From: Cardiocondyla obscurior
Lineage: Eukaryota; Arthropoda; Insecta; Hymenoptera; Formicidae
Assembly: GCF_019399895.1 (NCBI RefSeq)
Contig: NC_091865.1
Span: forward strand, 1,059,001-1,123,000
Length of the DNA: 64,000 nucleotides
Direction: 5' to 3'
Shown here: piece after piece, positions 30,001-31,791 of the stretch
How positions within the stretch are numbered: position 1 is the stretch's first letter
How the letters are laid out: every line of letters starts with the position of its first letter
Made by a program: the position numbers and the translations under genes
Notes under the pieces: generated by a model
What the model was told of the DNA's origin: nothing
The model's input: only the letters and a program-made list of their open reading frames with translations
Database searches by the model: none

Positions 30001-31567
30001 ATTAATAATGAGCTTGAAAATAATACGCTTATTATATTCATATCCGTTTTCATTATTTTAATATTAAAATCGTTCGCTTAATAGATCCTTTGTTAAGGAA
30101 GTTTCTTAGATATTTAAATTAAATGACAATGAAGCGTGGTAATTAATTTTATATATATATATTTTTTTAATGCAATATTAAAATTCGGTCCTTTTGTCGA
30201 GCGAATAATTGAAATCGCTCGGTGATTTCTGTGAATTAATACGAGATCAGGCGGAACATTTTGCTGCAGCTGACCAATGACAAACTCACCGTTCTCGATC
30301 ATTTACATAAGTAACGTGACATTAATCGATCGGATTAAAGCTTTAGATCCGGTGCTCAAATAAGAAGAATAGGCCGTGAGTAATAACGTTAGTTCGCCTT
30401 GGAACGAATGGATGCAGGTAGCTTGCATATAGATTATCGGTTTATCTAGTTCACCTACTTTTGGACCGTGCAAATACCACGAGAACTCGCGGGAGGACGA
30501 ATTAGGTTCATCTTCTAGCAAGCGGCGCGGCTACGATCGAGGTCGAAGGGTAAATTGCCATAATCCCGTGGACAAATTAGGAACGGGGCAACAGCGCGGA
30601 ACCTGCGAATGACCGATTAATCGTTGCAAGTAGCCGGCTTACGCGCGATATATCATAATTATCGAAATTGTTGAAATTGAAATGAGAATCGGCTTGTTAA
30701 CGTCGAAAACCCTCGACGGGCAATCATACATTTGTTACATCTATTTCGTCTTCAAAGTTATCGCGGAATTTATGGTTACCGAATGCACTCGCGGGAGCAT
30801 ACAAAGCAGCTATTGTAATTGCAAATTGGACGCGGGCATCGCCGAATCCATGTCCAAATTCAAGCGCGTCCCTGTCGAGCAAACTTGCTTCAAATTAGCC
30901 ACATTATGGCTAACGTGGTCGTTATTATCGCTGCCTCGTTAATATTTGCAGAAGTATCGAGGAAATTACGTCCGCTGTAACAACTTGCGTGCTAACTAAA
31001 AATTTAATTCGACAAACTTGCCCTCGCTTAAATTAATCAGCAAAATGTTCTAATAAAGCGTTAAAAATTGTATTAGCTGCACACATAAACCATGAATAAG
31101 TTATGTTACGATTTACGGTAATTGGAAATTGTAGCATTTAGAAATGAAGCAAAGCGTATGATAAAAATTTGGGAGTCGAAAATTATGCAATAAAAAAATT
31201 AAGTATTAAAAATTTCTTTCACGAATGTGTTGCTTGCTGTGTGATCGAATAGCTCTGGATTTAACGGCGGAATTAAGGAACGTCCCACAACGTGGTCGTA
31301 CGAAACAGAAGTTGAAAACGACGGGCCCGGTCGAAAGTGTCGAAAATAGGACAGGCGGGGGGGGGGGGAGGAGGGGAGGCGGCCGGGCGGAGGATCGGGA
31401 AAGGTACGGAAAATCGGGAAAGTTGAAACGAGGAAGTGGGTGCGTTTAATATTTTTCTCGTAAATCTCACCGTGCCTTTCCGCTTCATCGCTGGACTCGG
31501 CGTCCAAGTACTCTCGGCGTGGGTCCGGGGGCGGCTTATCTTTAACTTTATTTCTCCGTCTTTGCAT
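1..31567 (-). CDS. DNAH2: axonemal dynein heavy chain, DNAH2 family (5' three quarters, 52 exons, runs off the left edge)
   Basis: Motor subunit of a ciliary/flagellar inner dynein arm: it hydrolyses ATP and walks on B-tubule microtubules. I joined 52 exons by splice sites, phase and family similarity; they give one uninterrupted frame of about 3,300 codons (human DNAH2 is about 4,430). Domain order: tail (about 1-1250), linker (1250-1850), AAA1 with GPAGTGKT near 1872 and CFDEFNR, AAA2 with altered P-loop GASNTAKT near 2153, AAA3 with GPVGTGKT near 2488, AAA4 with GISGSGRQS near 2834, stalk helix CC1, then the microtubule-binding domain. Residue-level likeness to DNAH2 as I recall it (for example NCTTIDWF, LETKRRIFPRFYF, FNIINITFP) separates it from DNAH1, 6, 7 and 9. 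The start is ATG 31567, with an in-frame stop 33 bases upstream. Introns of roughly 300-870 bp not listed separately (1596-2462, 2751-3083, 6617-6986, 7279-7578, 8482-8790, 11207-11674, 14320-15030, 15844-16624, 17037-17791, 17907-18231, 18762-19306, 19734-20040, 20621-21339, 21680-22045, 22189-22752, 24186-24976, 25049-25484, 25943-26337) hold only AT-rich sequence. Confidence 0.95.
179..345 (-). CDS. DNAH2: DNAH2 exon 52 (microtubule-binding domain)
   Basis: Residues about 3250-3304: RDFDKDHISDRVLRTIAKY, FDPIKVGTVSAAAKSLCMW, IAMENYGKLYR, matching NFDKDNISDKVLKKI and SLAAKSLCMWVRAMELYGRLYR. Acceptor GATTTCTAG, donor GTAATT, phase 2 out. A following acceptor GCATTGCAG leaves three bases of exon 53 at 1-3. 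Confidence 0.96.
418..582 (-). CDS. DNAH2: DNAH2 exon 51 (microtubule-binding domain)
   Basis: 55 codons, phase 0 on both sides: GLETLSKKDLSEIKSFPHPP, VEMVMEAVMILKNSEPTWAE, AKRQLSDVNF, the opening of the stalk-tip microtubule-binding domain. Acceptor TTATTTTAG, donor GTGAGC. Confidence 0.96.
735..886 (-). CDS. DNAH2: DNAH2 exon 50 (stalk CC1)
   Basis: Residues about 3144-3194: RNADETQKQITTKSLRIAEE, then LARVDLETIEPTLNEAI, the distal part of CC1. The acceptor CGCCCGTAG is preceded by open frame. The donor GTCGTT is weak and was chosen because exon 51 continues EAIK-GLETL as in EAMRALESL. Confidence 0.9.
1068..1243 (-). CDS. DNAH2: DNAH2 exon 49 (stalk CC1)
   Basis: Residues about 3085-3143, coiled-coil helix 1 of the stalk: LARKRQDLADQANKLRGGLS, KIDDTWVKVKEMAAELE, CEEFLVTI. 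Matches KRQELLAQANKLRTGLFKIDET. Donor GTACAC, phase 1 out. Confidence 0.96.
1405..1595 (-). CDS. DNAH2: DNAH2 exon 48
   Basis: Residues about 3022-3084, entering the stalk: RYSRRMAAEMKRYNYVTPVN, FIELVAGYK, matching RRHNYVTPTKYLELLSGYK. Two in-frame acceptors: CTTTTCTGCAG (high end 1595, used here) and CACCGTTGCAG (1550), differing by 15 residues. Donor GTAAGC. Confidence 0.9.
2463..2750 (-). CDS. DNAH2: DNAH2 exon 47
   Basis: 96 codons: MHLILCMSPIGDAFRNRLRQ, YPSLINCTTIDWFLEWPREA, LLEV, the end of AAA4 (LCLSP.G..FR...R.YP.L.NCTTI.WF). Donor GTGAGT after the Val of GENKV; an in-frame GTGGTG three bases earlier is weaker. Confidence 0.96.
3084..3383 (-). CDS. DNAH2: DNAH2 exon 46 (AAA4 P-loop and Walker B)
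   Basis: 100 codons, phase 0 on both sides: GNVLLIGISGSGRQSLSRIA (Arg in the P-loop Lys position, as in several axonemal chains), PEFREDLKTLYSITGVENK, FLFNDTQVVDEQFLE, GEVANLYKSDE. Best match is DNAH2 (SGEVPNLYKPDEFEEI). Donor GTAAGT. Confidence 0.97.
3554..3732 (-). CDS. DNAH2: DNAH2 exon 45
   Basis: Residues about 2766-2825: YEDLLDIGAVRRYIEEQMDE, LVLFRDAIEHVCRIVRVI, the segment just before AAA4 (LVLFREAIEHITRIVRVI). Donor GTTAGT, phase 0 out. Confidence 0.96.
3880..3980 (-). CDS. DNAH2: DNAH2 exon 44
   Basis: Residues about 2732-2765 (LNDQLGKYFELTFSNVCPEK, then RSPIF), aligned with SDKLGSFFDLTFHHLCPSKRPPIF. Acceptor TTTCTTTCAG, donor GTAAAT. Confidence 0.95.
4055..4170 (-). CDS. DNAH2: DNAH2 exon 43
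   Basis: Residues about 2694-2731: IFQGLLRSHKDY and LRLWVHESFRVFCDRLID, matching VFQGML and RLWIHECFRVFSDRLVD. Donor GTAAGC, phase 2 out; the next intron is only 74 bases. Confidence 0.96.
4272..4381 (-). CDS. DNAH2: DNAH2 exon 42
   Basis: Residues about 2657-2693: MHYLFNLRDISK preceded by LYNNVVQKMLPIPKK. Flanked by very short introns (69 and 101 bases). Acceptor CCTTTTCAG, donor GTAAAA. Confidence 0.96.
4451..4671 (-). CDS. DNAH2: DNAH2 exon 41
   Basis: Residues about 2583-2656: AAMGPPGGGRKVITNRL, FNIINITFPNEKQIIRI, YGTML. AAA3 sensor-1 block (MGPPGGGR). Acceptor TATTGTCAG, donor GTAAGT, phase 1 out. Confidence 0.97.
4797..4963 (-). CDS. DNAH2: DNAH2 exon 40 (AAA3 Walker B)
   Basis: Residues about 2528-2582: LEKRKKGVYTPTSGKTMITF, Walker B MDDFNMP, GSQPPLELIRQWIDYGFW. 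Acceptor TTGGTCCAG, donor GTAAAA, phase 2 out. Confidence 0.97.
5043..5262 (-). CDS. DNAH2: DNAH2 exon 39 (AAA3 P-loop)
   Basis: Residues about 2454-2527: VPTVDTIRYDYIVSSLLSNG, intact Walker A GPVGTGKTS, then NMSAQTTSGNVQ. AAA3 is the regulatory nucleotide site. Not seen as a long ORF because the exon is flanked by stops. Donor GTAAGC, phase 0 out. Confidence 0.97.
5486..5671 (-). CDS. DNAH2: DNAH2 exon 38
   Basis: Residues about 2392-2453: MIWSLCASVNEDGRQKID, FFPLRDTVYEYYVD, aligned with MIWSVCASVDEEGRKRID and FPNKDTVYEYFVD. Acceptor AAATTGCAG, donor GTAAGC. Confidence 0.97.
5935..6140 (-). CDS. DNAH2: DNAH2 exon 37
   Basis: Residues about 2324-2391: CEELVPVSELNAIQSLCKLL, then ATPQNGVELGED, aligned with NCKELVPLPEYSGITSLCKL and ATPENGV. 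AAA2-AAA3 region. Donor GTAAGT, phase 2 out. Confidence 0.96.
6229..6432 (-). CDS. DNAH2: DNAH2 exon 36
   Basis: 68 codons, phase 0 on both sides: VSLLFEVQDLAAASPASVSR, AGMIY, LGWRPYVDSWL. AAA2 sensor region (SP..VSR.GM.Y). Acceptor TTTTTAAG, donor GTAAGA. Confidence 0.97.
6525..6616 (-). CDS. DNAH2: DNAH2 exon 35 (AAA2 Walker B)
   Basis: Residues about 2225-2255: DEKWILFDGPVD, then WIENMNSVMDDNK, the invariant AAA2 Walker B block. Acceptor TTTTGATAG, donor GTATAC. Confidence 0.97.
6987..7278 (-). CDS. DNAH2: DNAH2 exon 34 (AAA2 P-loop)
   Basis: Residues about 2128-2224: YETKNSRHSTMIVG, then P-loop GASNTAKT (7180-7203) and PINPKALSLGELYGEYNLST. In DNAH2 as recalled the P-loop is GCTGSGKT; here the glycine before the lysine is alanine. 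Acceptor AATTACAG, donor GTAAAG, phase 1 out. Confidence 0.97.
7579..7749 (-). CDS. DNAH2: DNAH2 exon 33
   Basis: 57 codons, phase 0 on both sides (MKDMNVAKLTSDDLPLF, then DLFPDVDVPAVDYEEI), aligned with MRDMNIAKLTSVDAPLF and LFPNIELPVIDY. AAA1-AAA2 connector. Donor GTAATC. Confidence 0.96.
7973..8110 (-). CDS. DNAH2: DNAH2 exon 32
   Basis: 46 codons, phase 0 on both sides (HYDFGLRGIVSLTRYAGKKK), the end of AAA1 with the HYDFGLR sensor-2 region. Acceptor TTCTTTGTAG, donor GTAATT. Confidence 0.96.
8193..8481 (-). CDS. DNAH2: DNAH2 exon 31 (rest of AAA1)
   Basis: Residues about 1928-2024: CGIFITMNPGYAGRTELPDN, LKSMFRPISMMVPD, the sensor-1/insert block of AAA1, almost invariant in dyneins. Acceptor AACCGTAG, donor GTAATT, phase 0 out. 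Confidence 0.97.
8791..9015 (-). CDS. DNAH2: DNAH2 exon 30 (AAA1 Walker A and B)
   Basis: Residues about 1853-1927. Main ATPase site: Walker A GPAGTGKTETVKDLGKALG (8937-8960 for GPAGTGKT), LDYRSMGRLFSGLAQTGAW, Walker B CFDEFNR. All catalytic residues of AAA1 are present, so the motor should be active. Acceptor GCTCAG, donor GTGAAT. Confidence 0.98.
9016..11043 (-). other. DNAH2 intron 29 (about 2 kb) with a GC-rich patch
   Basis: Separates the end of the linker from AAA1. Positions about 9160-9950 are clearly richer in GC and CpG than the flanks and stay open in several frames on both strands (longest 141 codons, 9169-9594 plus). No similarity recognised, so I do not call a gene. Confidence 0.5.
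11044..11206 (-). CDS. DNAH2: DNAH2 exon 29
   Basis: Residues about 1799-1852, the end of the linker: FEWLSQLRFYWDPDVDDC, YEYLGNTGRLVITPLTD. Acceptor AATTTTCAG, donor GTACGT, phase 2 out. Confidence 0.96.
11675..11850 (-). CDS. DNAH2: DNAH2 exon 28
   Basis: Residues about 1740-1798. LDKYSEAVRGDLSSLDRLKF, then VVIEIHARDVIEKMY, match NKYSEAIRGNL...VTIEIHARDVLEKLY. Acceptor ACTCGAG is weak, but the phase from exon 27 fits and the length agrees with the family. Donor GTGAGT. Confidence 0.92.
11851..13019 (-). other. DNAH2 intron 27, GC-rich
   Basis: No exon seen. The right half (about 12340-13019) is part of a CpG-rich patch that also covers exon 27 and continues into intron 26; overlapping open frames there reflect composition. 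Confidence 0.5.
13020..13191 (-). CDS. DNAH2: DNAH2 exon 27
   Basis: Residues about 1683-1739 (MRVTLREVLRRC, KRDRWVKEWPGQ, QIQWTSDCTRAL), near-identical to the DNAH2 linker. Lies in a GC-rich patch; several long frames on the other strand here are shadows. Acceptor CAATTGCAG, donor GTGAGT, phase 2 out. Confidence 0.95.
13192..13896 (-). other. DNAH2 intron 26
   Basis: GC-rich on the exon 27 side, AT-rich on the exon 26 side. Open frames on the plus strand (13058-13491) are shadows of composition. No other feature seen. Confidence 0.5.
13897..14011 (-). CDS. DNAH2: DNAH2 exon 26
   Basis: Residues about 1645-1682 (GMHSNEGEYIEFTQPVFLEG, then VEYWL), matching GDGEYIDF..SVFLEGPVESWL of DNAH2. 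Acceptor CTTCTTTCAG, donor GTGAGT, phase 1 out. Confidence 0.95.
14099..14319 (-). CDS. DNAH2: DNAH2 exon 25
   Basis: Residues about 1571-1644. Carries the signature YLETKRRIFPRFYFISNDD, then ILEILAHS, of the dynein linker. Donor GTATTC; the 87-base intron after it is stop-free and in frame. Confidence 0.93.
15031..15278 (-). CDS. DNAH2: DNAH2 exon 24
   Basis: Residues about 1488-1570 (linker): EYWERALSTVGEVLEM, QREYMYLDNVFTTEDIRKQL match WMYLENIFLGEDIRKQLP. Acceptor GATTTTCCAG, donor GTATGT, phase 1 out. Confidence 0.95.
15360..15511 (-). CDS. DNAH2: DNAH2 exon 23
   Basis: Residues about 1438-1487 (linker): YKDRGIYRLKAVNDIIQTLE, then DHQVQLSSMKSTR, matching LEDNQVALSTMKASR. Acceptor TATTTTAG, donor GTGCAT, phase 2 out. 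Confidence 0.95.
15615..15843 (-). CDS. DNAH2: DNAH2 exon 22
   Basis: Residues about 1361-1437. LPLITVLKNPAIRPRHWKRV is the conserved linker block (L..L.NPA.R.RHW). Acceptor TATTTTTAG, donor GTAAGT, phase 0 out. Confidence 0.95.
16625..16818 (-). CDS. DNAH2: DNAH2 exon 21
   Basis: Residues about 1297-1360. WRYRTGNFW-type linker block: TDEWNDAWERYRTGNFW, TTANLLLRKLTKLSKELKEK and NWDIVENTR match the family core. Donor GTGCAA, phase 2 out. Confidence 0.93.
16903..17036 (-). CDS. DNAH2: DNAH2 exon 20
   Basis: Residues about 1252-1296 (LTIFDINYPDSRELAQLDK, aligned with GIFKIEQPPSKDLQNLEK). Starts the DHC_N2/linker region. Donor GTAAAT. The 84-base intron that follows is stop-free and in frame, so the end depends on alignment as well as splice signals. 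Confidence 0.85.
17792..17906 (-). CDS. DNAH2: DNAH2 exon 19
   Basis: Residues about 1214-1251 (EEFKRILTTGSTTFEEDVFS, then GPFTSDW). The GxFTS motif matches KGHFTSNV in DNAH2, at the tail/linker border. Acceptor TTGTAG, donor GTAAAT. Confidence 0.92.
18232..18350 (-). CDS. DNAH2: DNAH2 exon 18
   Basis: Residues about 1174-1213, starting EKYQVP (EKYEVP in DNAH2), then DRSWTAYLELL. Acceptor TTATTTTCAG, donor GTAAGA, phase 0 out. Confidence 0.93.
18634..18761 (-). CDS. DNAH2: DNAH2 exon 17
   Basis: Residues about 1131-1173 (ITKEPTDLISMQSALQLFER, then IPKVEEEFPKIQEQYQ). Acceptor TCGTTTGCAG, donor GTAAAT, phase 1 out. Aligns with VETQIPPIHEQFAIL of DNAH2. Confidence 0.92.
19307..19558 (-). CDS. 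DNAH2: DNAH2 exon 16
   Basis: Residues about 1047-1130. VHFLDINFDGLKATIIEHCS, IWQQKLTALL and YIVENST align with the DNAH2 tail. The frame stays open past the donor, so the end was set at GTTAGT, the site in the right phase for exon 17. Confidence 0.9.
19637..19733 (-). CDS. DNAH2: DNAH2 exon 15
   Basis: Residues about 1015-1046. WEPFKDVWEVNKDLYIQ matches YREIWEINKDSFIHRYQ of DNAH2. Acceptor TTTACAG, donor GTAAAA, phase 2 out. Confidence 0.93.
20041..20233 (-). CDS. DNAH2: DNAH2 exon 14
   Basis: Residues about 951-1014 (INFTPNLLEIAAVFGSILDV, then KEDKELIELQHKI). Acceptor TTTTTCTAG, donor GTTGTA, phase 1 out. Tail region. Confidence 0.93.
20450..20620 (-). CDS. DNAH2: DNAH2 exon 13
   Basis: 57 codons, phase 0 on both sides (NHTEWEDYLVKIDIVIEEAI, then LRNSLTIVFEALHG). 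Acceptor is a T-run ending TTAG; donor GTATGT. Matches the DNAH2 W...I.RLD...E.AL.....S..EL..AI.G region. Confidence 0.92.
21340..21433 (-). CDS. DNAH2: DNAH2 exon 12
   Basis: Residues about 862-893 (DEAFQVMTQRLDMVFLYVM). Acceptor CACTTTCCAG, donor GTATAG; enters in phase 2, leaves in phase 0. Aligns with the Q.LMNLHQDVVTIM segment of DNAH2. Confidence 0.87.
21534..21679 (-). CDS. DNAH2: DNAH2 exon 11
   Basis: Residues about 814-861 (MQDFIDVYKNLCSEIVRIC, then ILEKELLHV). Two GT donors lie five bases apart. The stronger GTAAGG (exon end 21539) breaks the frame with exon 12. GTAGAA (end 21534) keeps it and is used here. Confidence 0.83.
22046..22188 (-). CDS. DNAH2: DNAH2 exon 10
   Basis: Residues about 766-813. 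LTERALFRELIRQLDRKINP and GLTKLTW closely match the DNAH2 ERIRLLDKKIHPGLKKLHW region. Acceptor TATTTTTCAG, donor GTACGT. Confidence 0.95.
22753..23272 (-). CDS. DNAH2: DNAH2 exon 9
   Basis: The longest exon here, residues about 593-765. Contains WMPYCGMSEEICHQEDIVI, the Cys-rich LLECNIDPNILNLCRECFYW, and ENVLAVTLAYNKII, aligned with the DNAH2 tail segment ending ARDYNRII. Acceptor TTTTTTAG, donor GTTTAT, phase 1 out. Confidence 0.93.
23515..23857 (-). CDS. DNAH2: DNAH2 exon 8
   Basis: Residues about 478-592. WHDDMIAFRTEMRDLEIMI aligns with the DNAH2 CWHEDYNKFRAGIKDLEVM segment. Donor GTAAGG, phase 0 out. The tail continues as a helical bundle. Confidence 0.93.
24049..24185 (-). CDS. DNAH2: DNAH2 exon 7
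   Basis: Residues about 433-477, including HHPWDLDTKIIFRYIDVF and DMIEICQATIDFA. Acceptor TTTTGTTCCAG, donor GTTTGT, phase 2 out. Tail region. Confidence 0.9.
24977..25048 (-). CDS. DNAH2: DNAH2 exon 6
   Basis: 24 codons, phase 0 on both sides (PVYDHIVREMRIKHGAVCEF). Acceptor CCCTAAAG, donor GTGAGT. Too short for the usual ORF cut-offs. Supported by phase, sites and open frame; similarity is weak in this part of the tail. Confidence 0.75.
25485..25942 (-). CDS. DNAH2: DNAH2 exon 5
   Basis: Residues about 256-408. NIEFLSILKD and FRTIWLNSPYYNTRERI are near-identical to the DNAH2 tail (DHC_N1 region). A split codon completes the Cys of YRC. Acceptor TTTTTTATTAG, donor GTGAGT, phase 0 out. Confidence 0.95.
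26338..26607 (-). CDS. DNAH2: DNAH2 exon 4
   Basis: Residues about 166-255. DFCTQLDTFLCNLTD, YKMLGLTVIYVPLE and DKELVKRLEGVVVHW match the DNAH2 tail (FLACLTD, VLYIP, ELVQRLE..IHW). Enters and leaves in phase 1; donor GTAAGT. Confidence 0.92.
26632..26640 (-). other. U12-type branch-point element of DNAH2 intron 3
   Basis: The minus strand reads TTCCTTAAT, one base different from the minor-spliceosome branch consensus TTCCTTAAC. The first AG downstream is the exon 4 acceptor, about 25 bases away. This spacing is at the long end for such introns. There is no convincing polypyrimidine tract, as expected for this class. Confidence 0.6.
27425..27467 (-). repeat. G-rich tract in the transcript, including GGGAC repeats
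   Basis: The plus strand is C-rich with CCCGT repeated three times. The minus (sense) strand therefore has at least six runs of three or more G with short spacers, the pattern expected of a G-quadruplex. Confidence 0.7.
28043..28062. repeat. TA dinucleotide microsatellite
   Basis: Uninterrupted alternating A and T for about 20 bases within DNAH2 intron 3. Confidence 0.85.
28619..28626 (-). other. U12-type 5' splice site of DNAH2 intron 3
   Basis: The minus strand reads GTATCCTT immediately after exon 3, matching the minor-spliceosome donor consensus RTATCCTT at every position. The paired branch-point-like element is at 26632-26640. None of the other dynein donors in this window has this form. 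Confidence 0.65.
28627..28969 (-). CDS. DNAH2: DNAH2 exon 3
   Basis: Residues about 52-165 of the tail: LSGLTDNDW, VHELTYFVRRP and FFAIETWPD match the N-terminal tail of DNAH2. The acceptor is followed by a chance ATG. The donor is placed at GTATCCTTC (U12-type consensus), leaving phase 1. A poor alternative donor nine bases further (exon low end 28618) would add three residues and give a length closer to human DNAH2. Confidence 0.85.
29222..29247. repeat. 26-base A run
   Basis: A26 on the plus strand, which is T26 in the DNAH2 transcript sense, starting 16 bases after the exon 2 donor. Confidence 0.9.
29264..29319 (-). CDS. DNAH2: DNAH2 exon 2
   Basis: 56 bases, residues about 33-51 (VEDAVLRPTYETDELNEL). 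Acceptor GTTGTTGCAG, donor GTAAGC. It enters in phase 1 and leaves in phase 0, linking exons 1 and 3 in frame. A T26 tract (minus sense) begins 16 bases after the donor. Confidence 0.75.
29320..31470 (-). other. DNAH2 intron 1 (about 2.15 kb)
   Basis: No supported exon. It starts about 100 bases before a run of 12 G (plus strand, 31357-31368). First introns often hold transcription control elements, but I can name none here. Short unrelated open frames on both strands, such as 30682-30942 plus, look like chance. Confidence 0.5.
31357..31368. repeat. 12-base G run in a G-rich tract
   Basis: G12 followed by AGGAGGGGAGGCGGCCGGG, about 100 bases inside DNAH2 intron 1 (C-rich in the transcript). 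Confidence 0.85.
31471..31567 (-). CDS. DNAH2: DNAH2 exon 1 (start codon)
   Basis: Codes residues 1-32 plus one base: a basic then acidic leader (MQRRRNKVKDKPPPDP, then a DAESSDEAER stretch). The ATG follows AATAAA directly, and an in-frame TGA lies 33 bases upstream, so this is the only start in the exon. Donor GTGAGA. N-terminal leaders of dyneins are poorly conserved, so this exon rests on phase, donor quality and position rather than similarity. Confidence 0.72.
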
Positions 31568-31573
31568 TTTATT
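31568..31573 (-). terminator. AATAAA, possible polyadenylation signal of the tetraspanin-like gene
   Basis: Canonical AATAAA 57 bases after the upstream gene's stop and immediately before the DNAH2 ATG (reads AATAAAATG). Cleavage 10-30 bases downstream would fall inside DNAH2 exon 1. A six-base motif alone is weak evidence. Confidence 0.4.
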
Positions 31574-31629
31574 GACGGGGTGGCCCTGCCGGAGTCGTCA
31601 CCTCTCTCACACGAATCTGTGCAGCTGAT

Positions 31630-31791
31630 TTATGCACCCGGTCCGACTGTTACGGCAGCGAATCTTTCAGCGTTTTCGCCGTAGATATTCTGAAGCACCA
31701 TCGCGAAGTTGCCCGAGAGCAGGAGGAGTGGTCTCGGCAATAGATCGGCTTTTGGAGACCGATCGTTAGTTGTCGAAGAGGTTCTCAATAT
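31630..31791 (-). CDS. tetraspanin-like gene, last exon with stop codon
   Basis: 53 codons plus TAA at 31630-31632, after a T-rich acceptor ending CCAG. Begins ILRTSSTTNDRS, continuing the membrane segment into a tail that contains LLPRPLLLLSGNFAMVLQNI. The stop is 62 bases upstream of the DNAH2 start codon. Confidence 0.5.
   Translation of the reverse strand: MLRTSSTTNDRSPKADLLPRPLLLLSGNFAMVLQNIYGENAERFAAVTVGPGA

Noticed and set aside
31708..31713. GTTGCC half-site considered as an X-box (RFX) ciliary promoter element upstream of DNAH2
   Set aside because: Only one half of the inverted repeat is present; the second half is missing at the allowed spacing.
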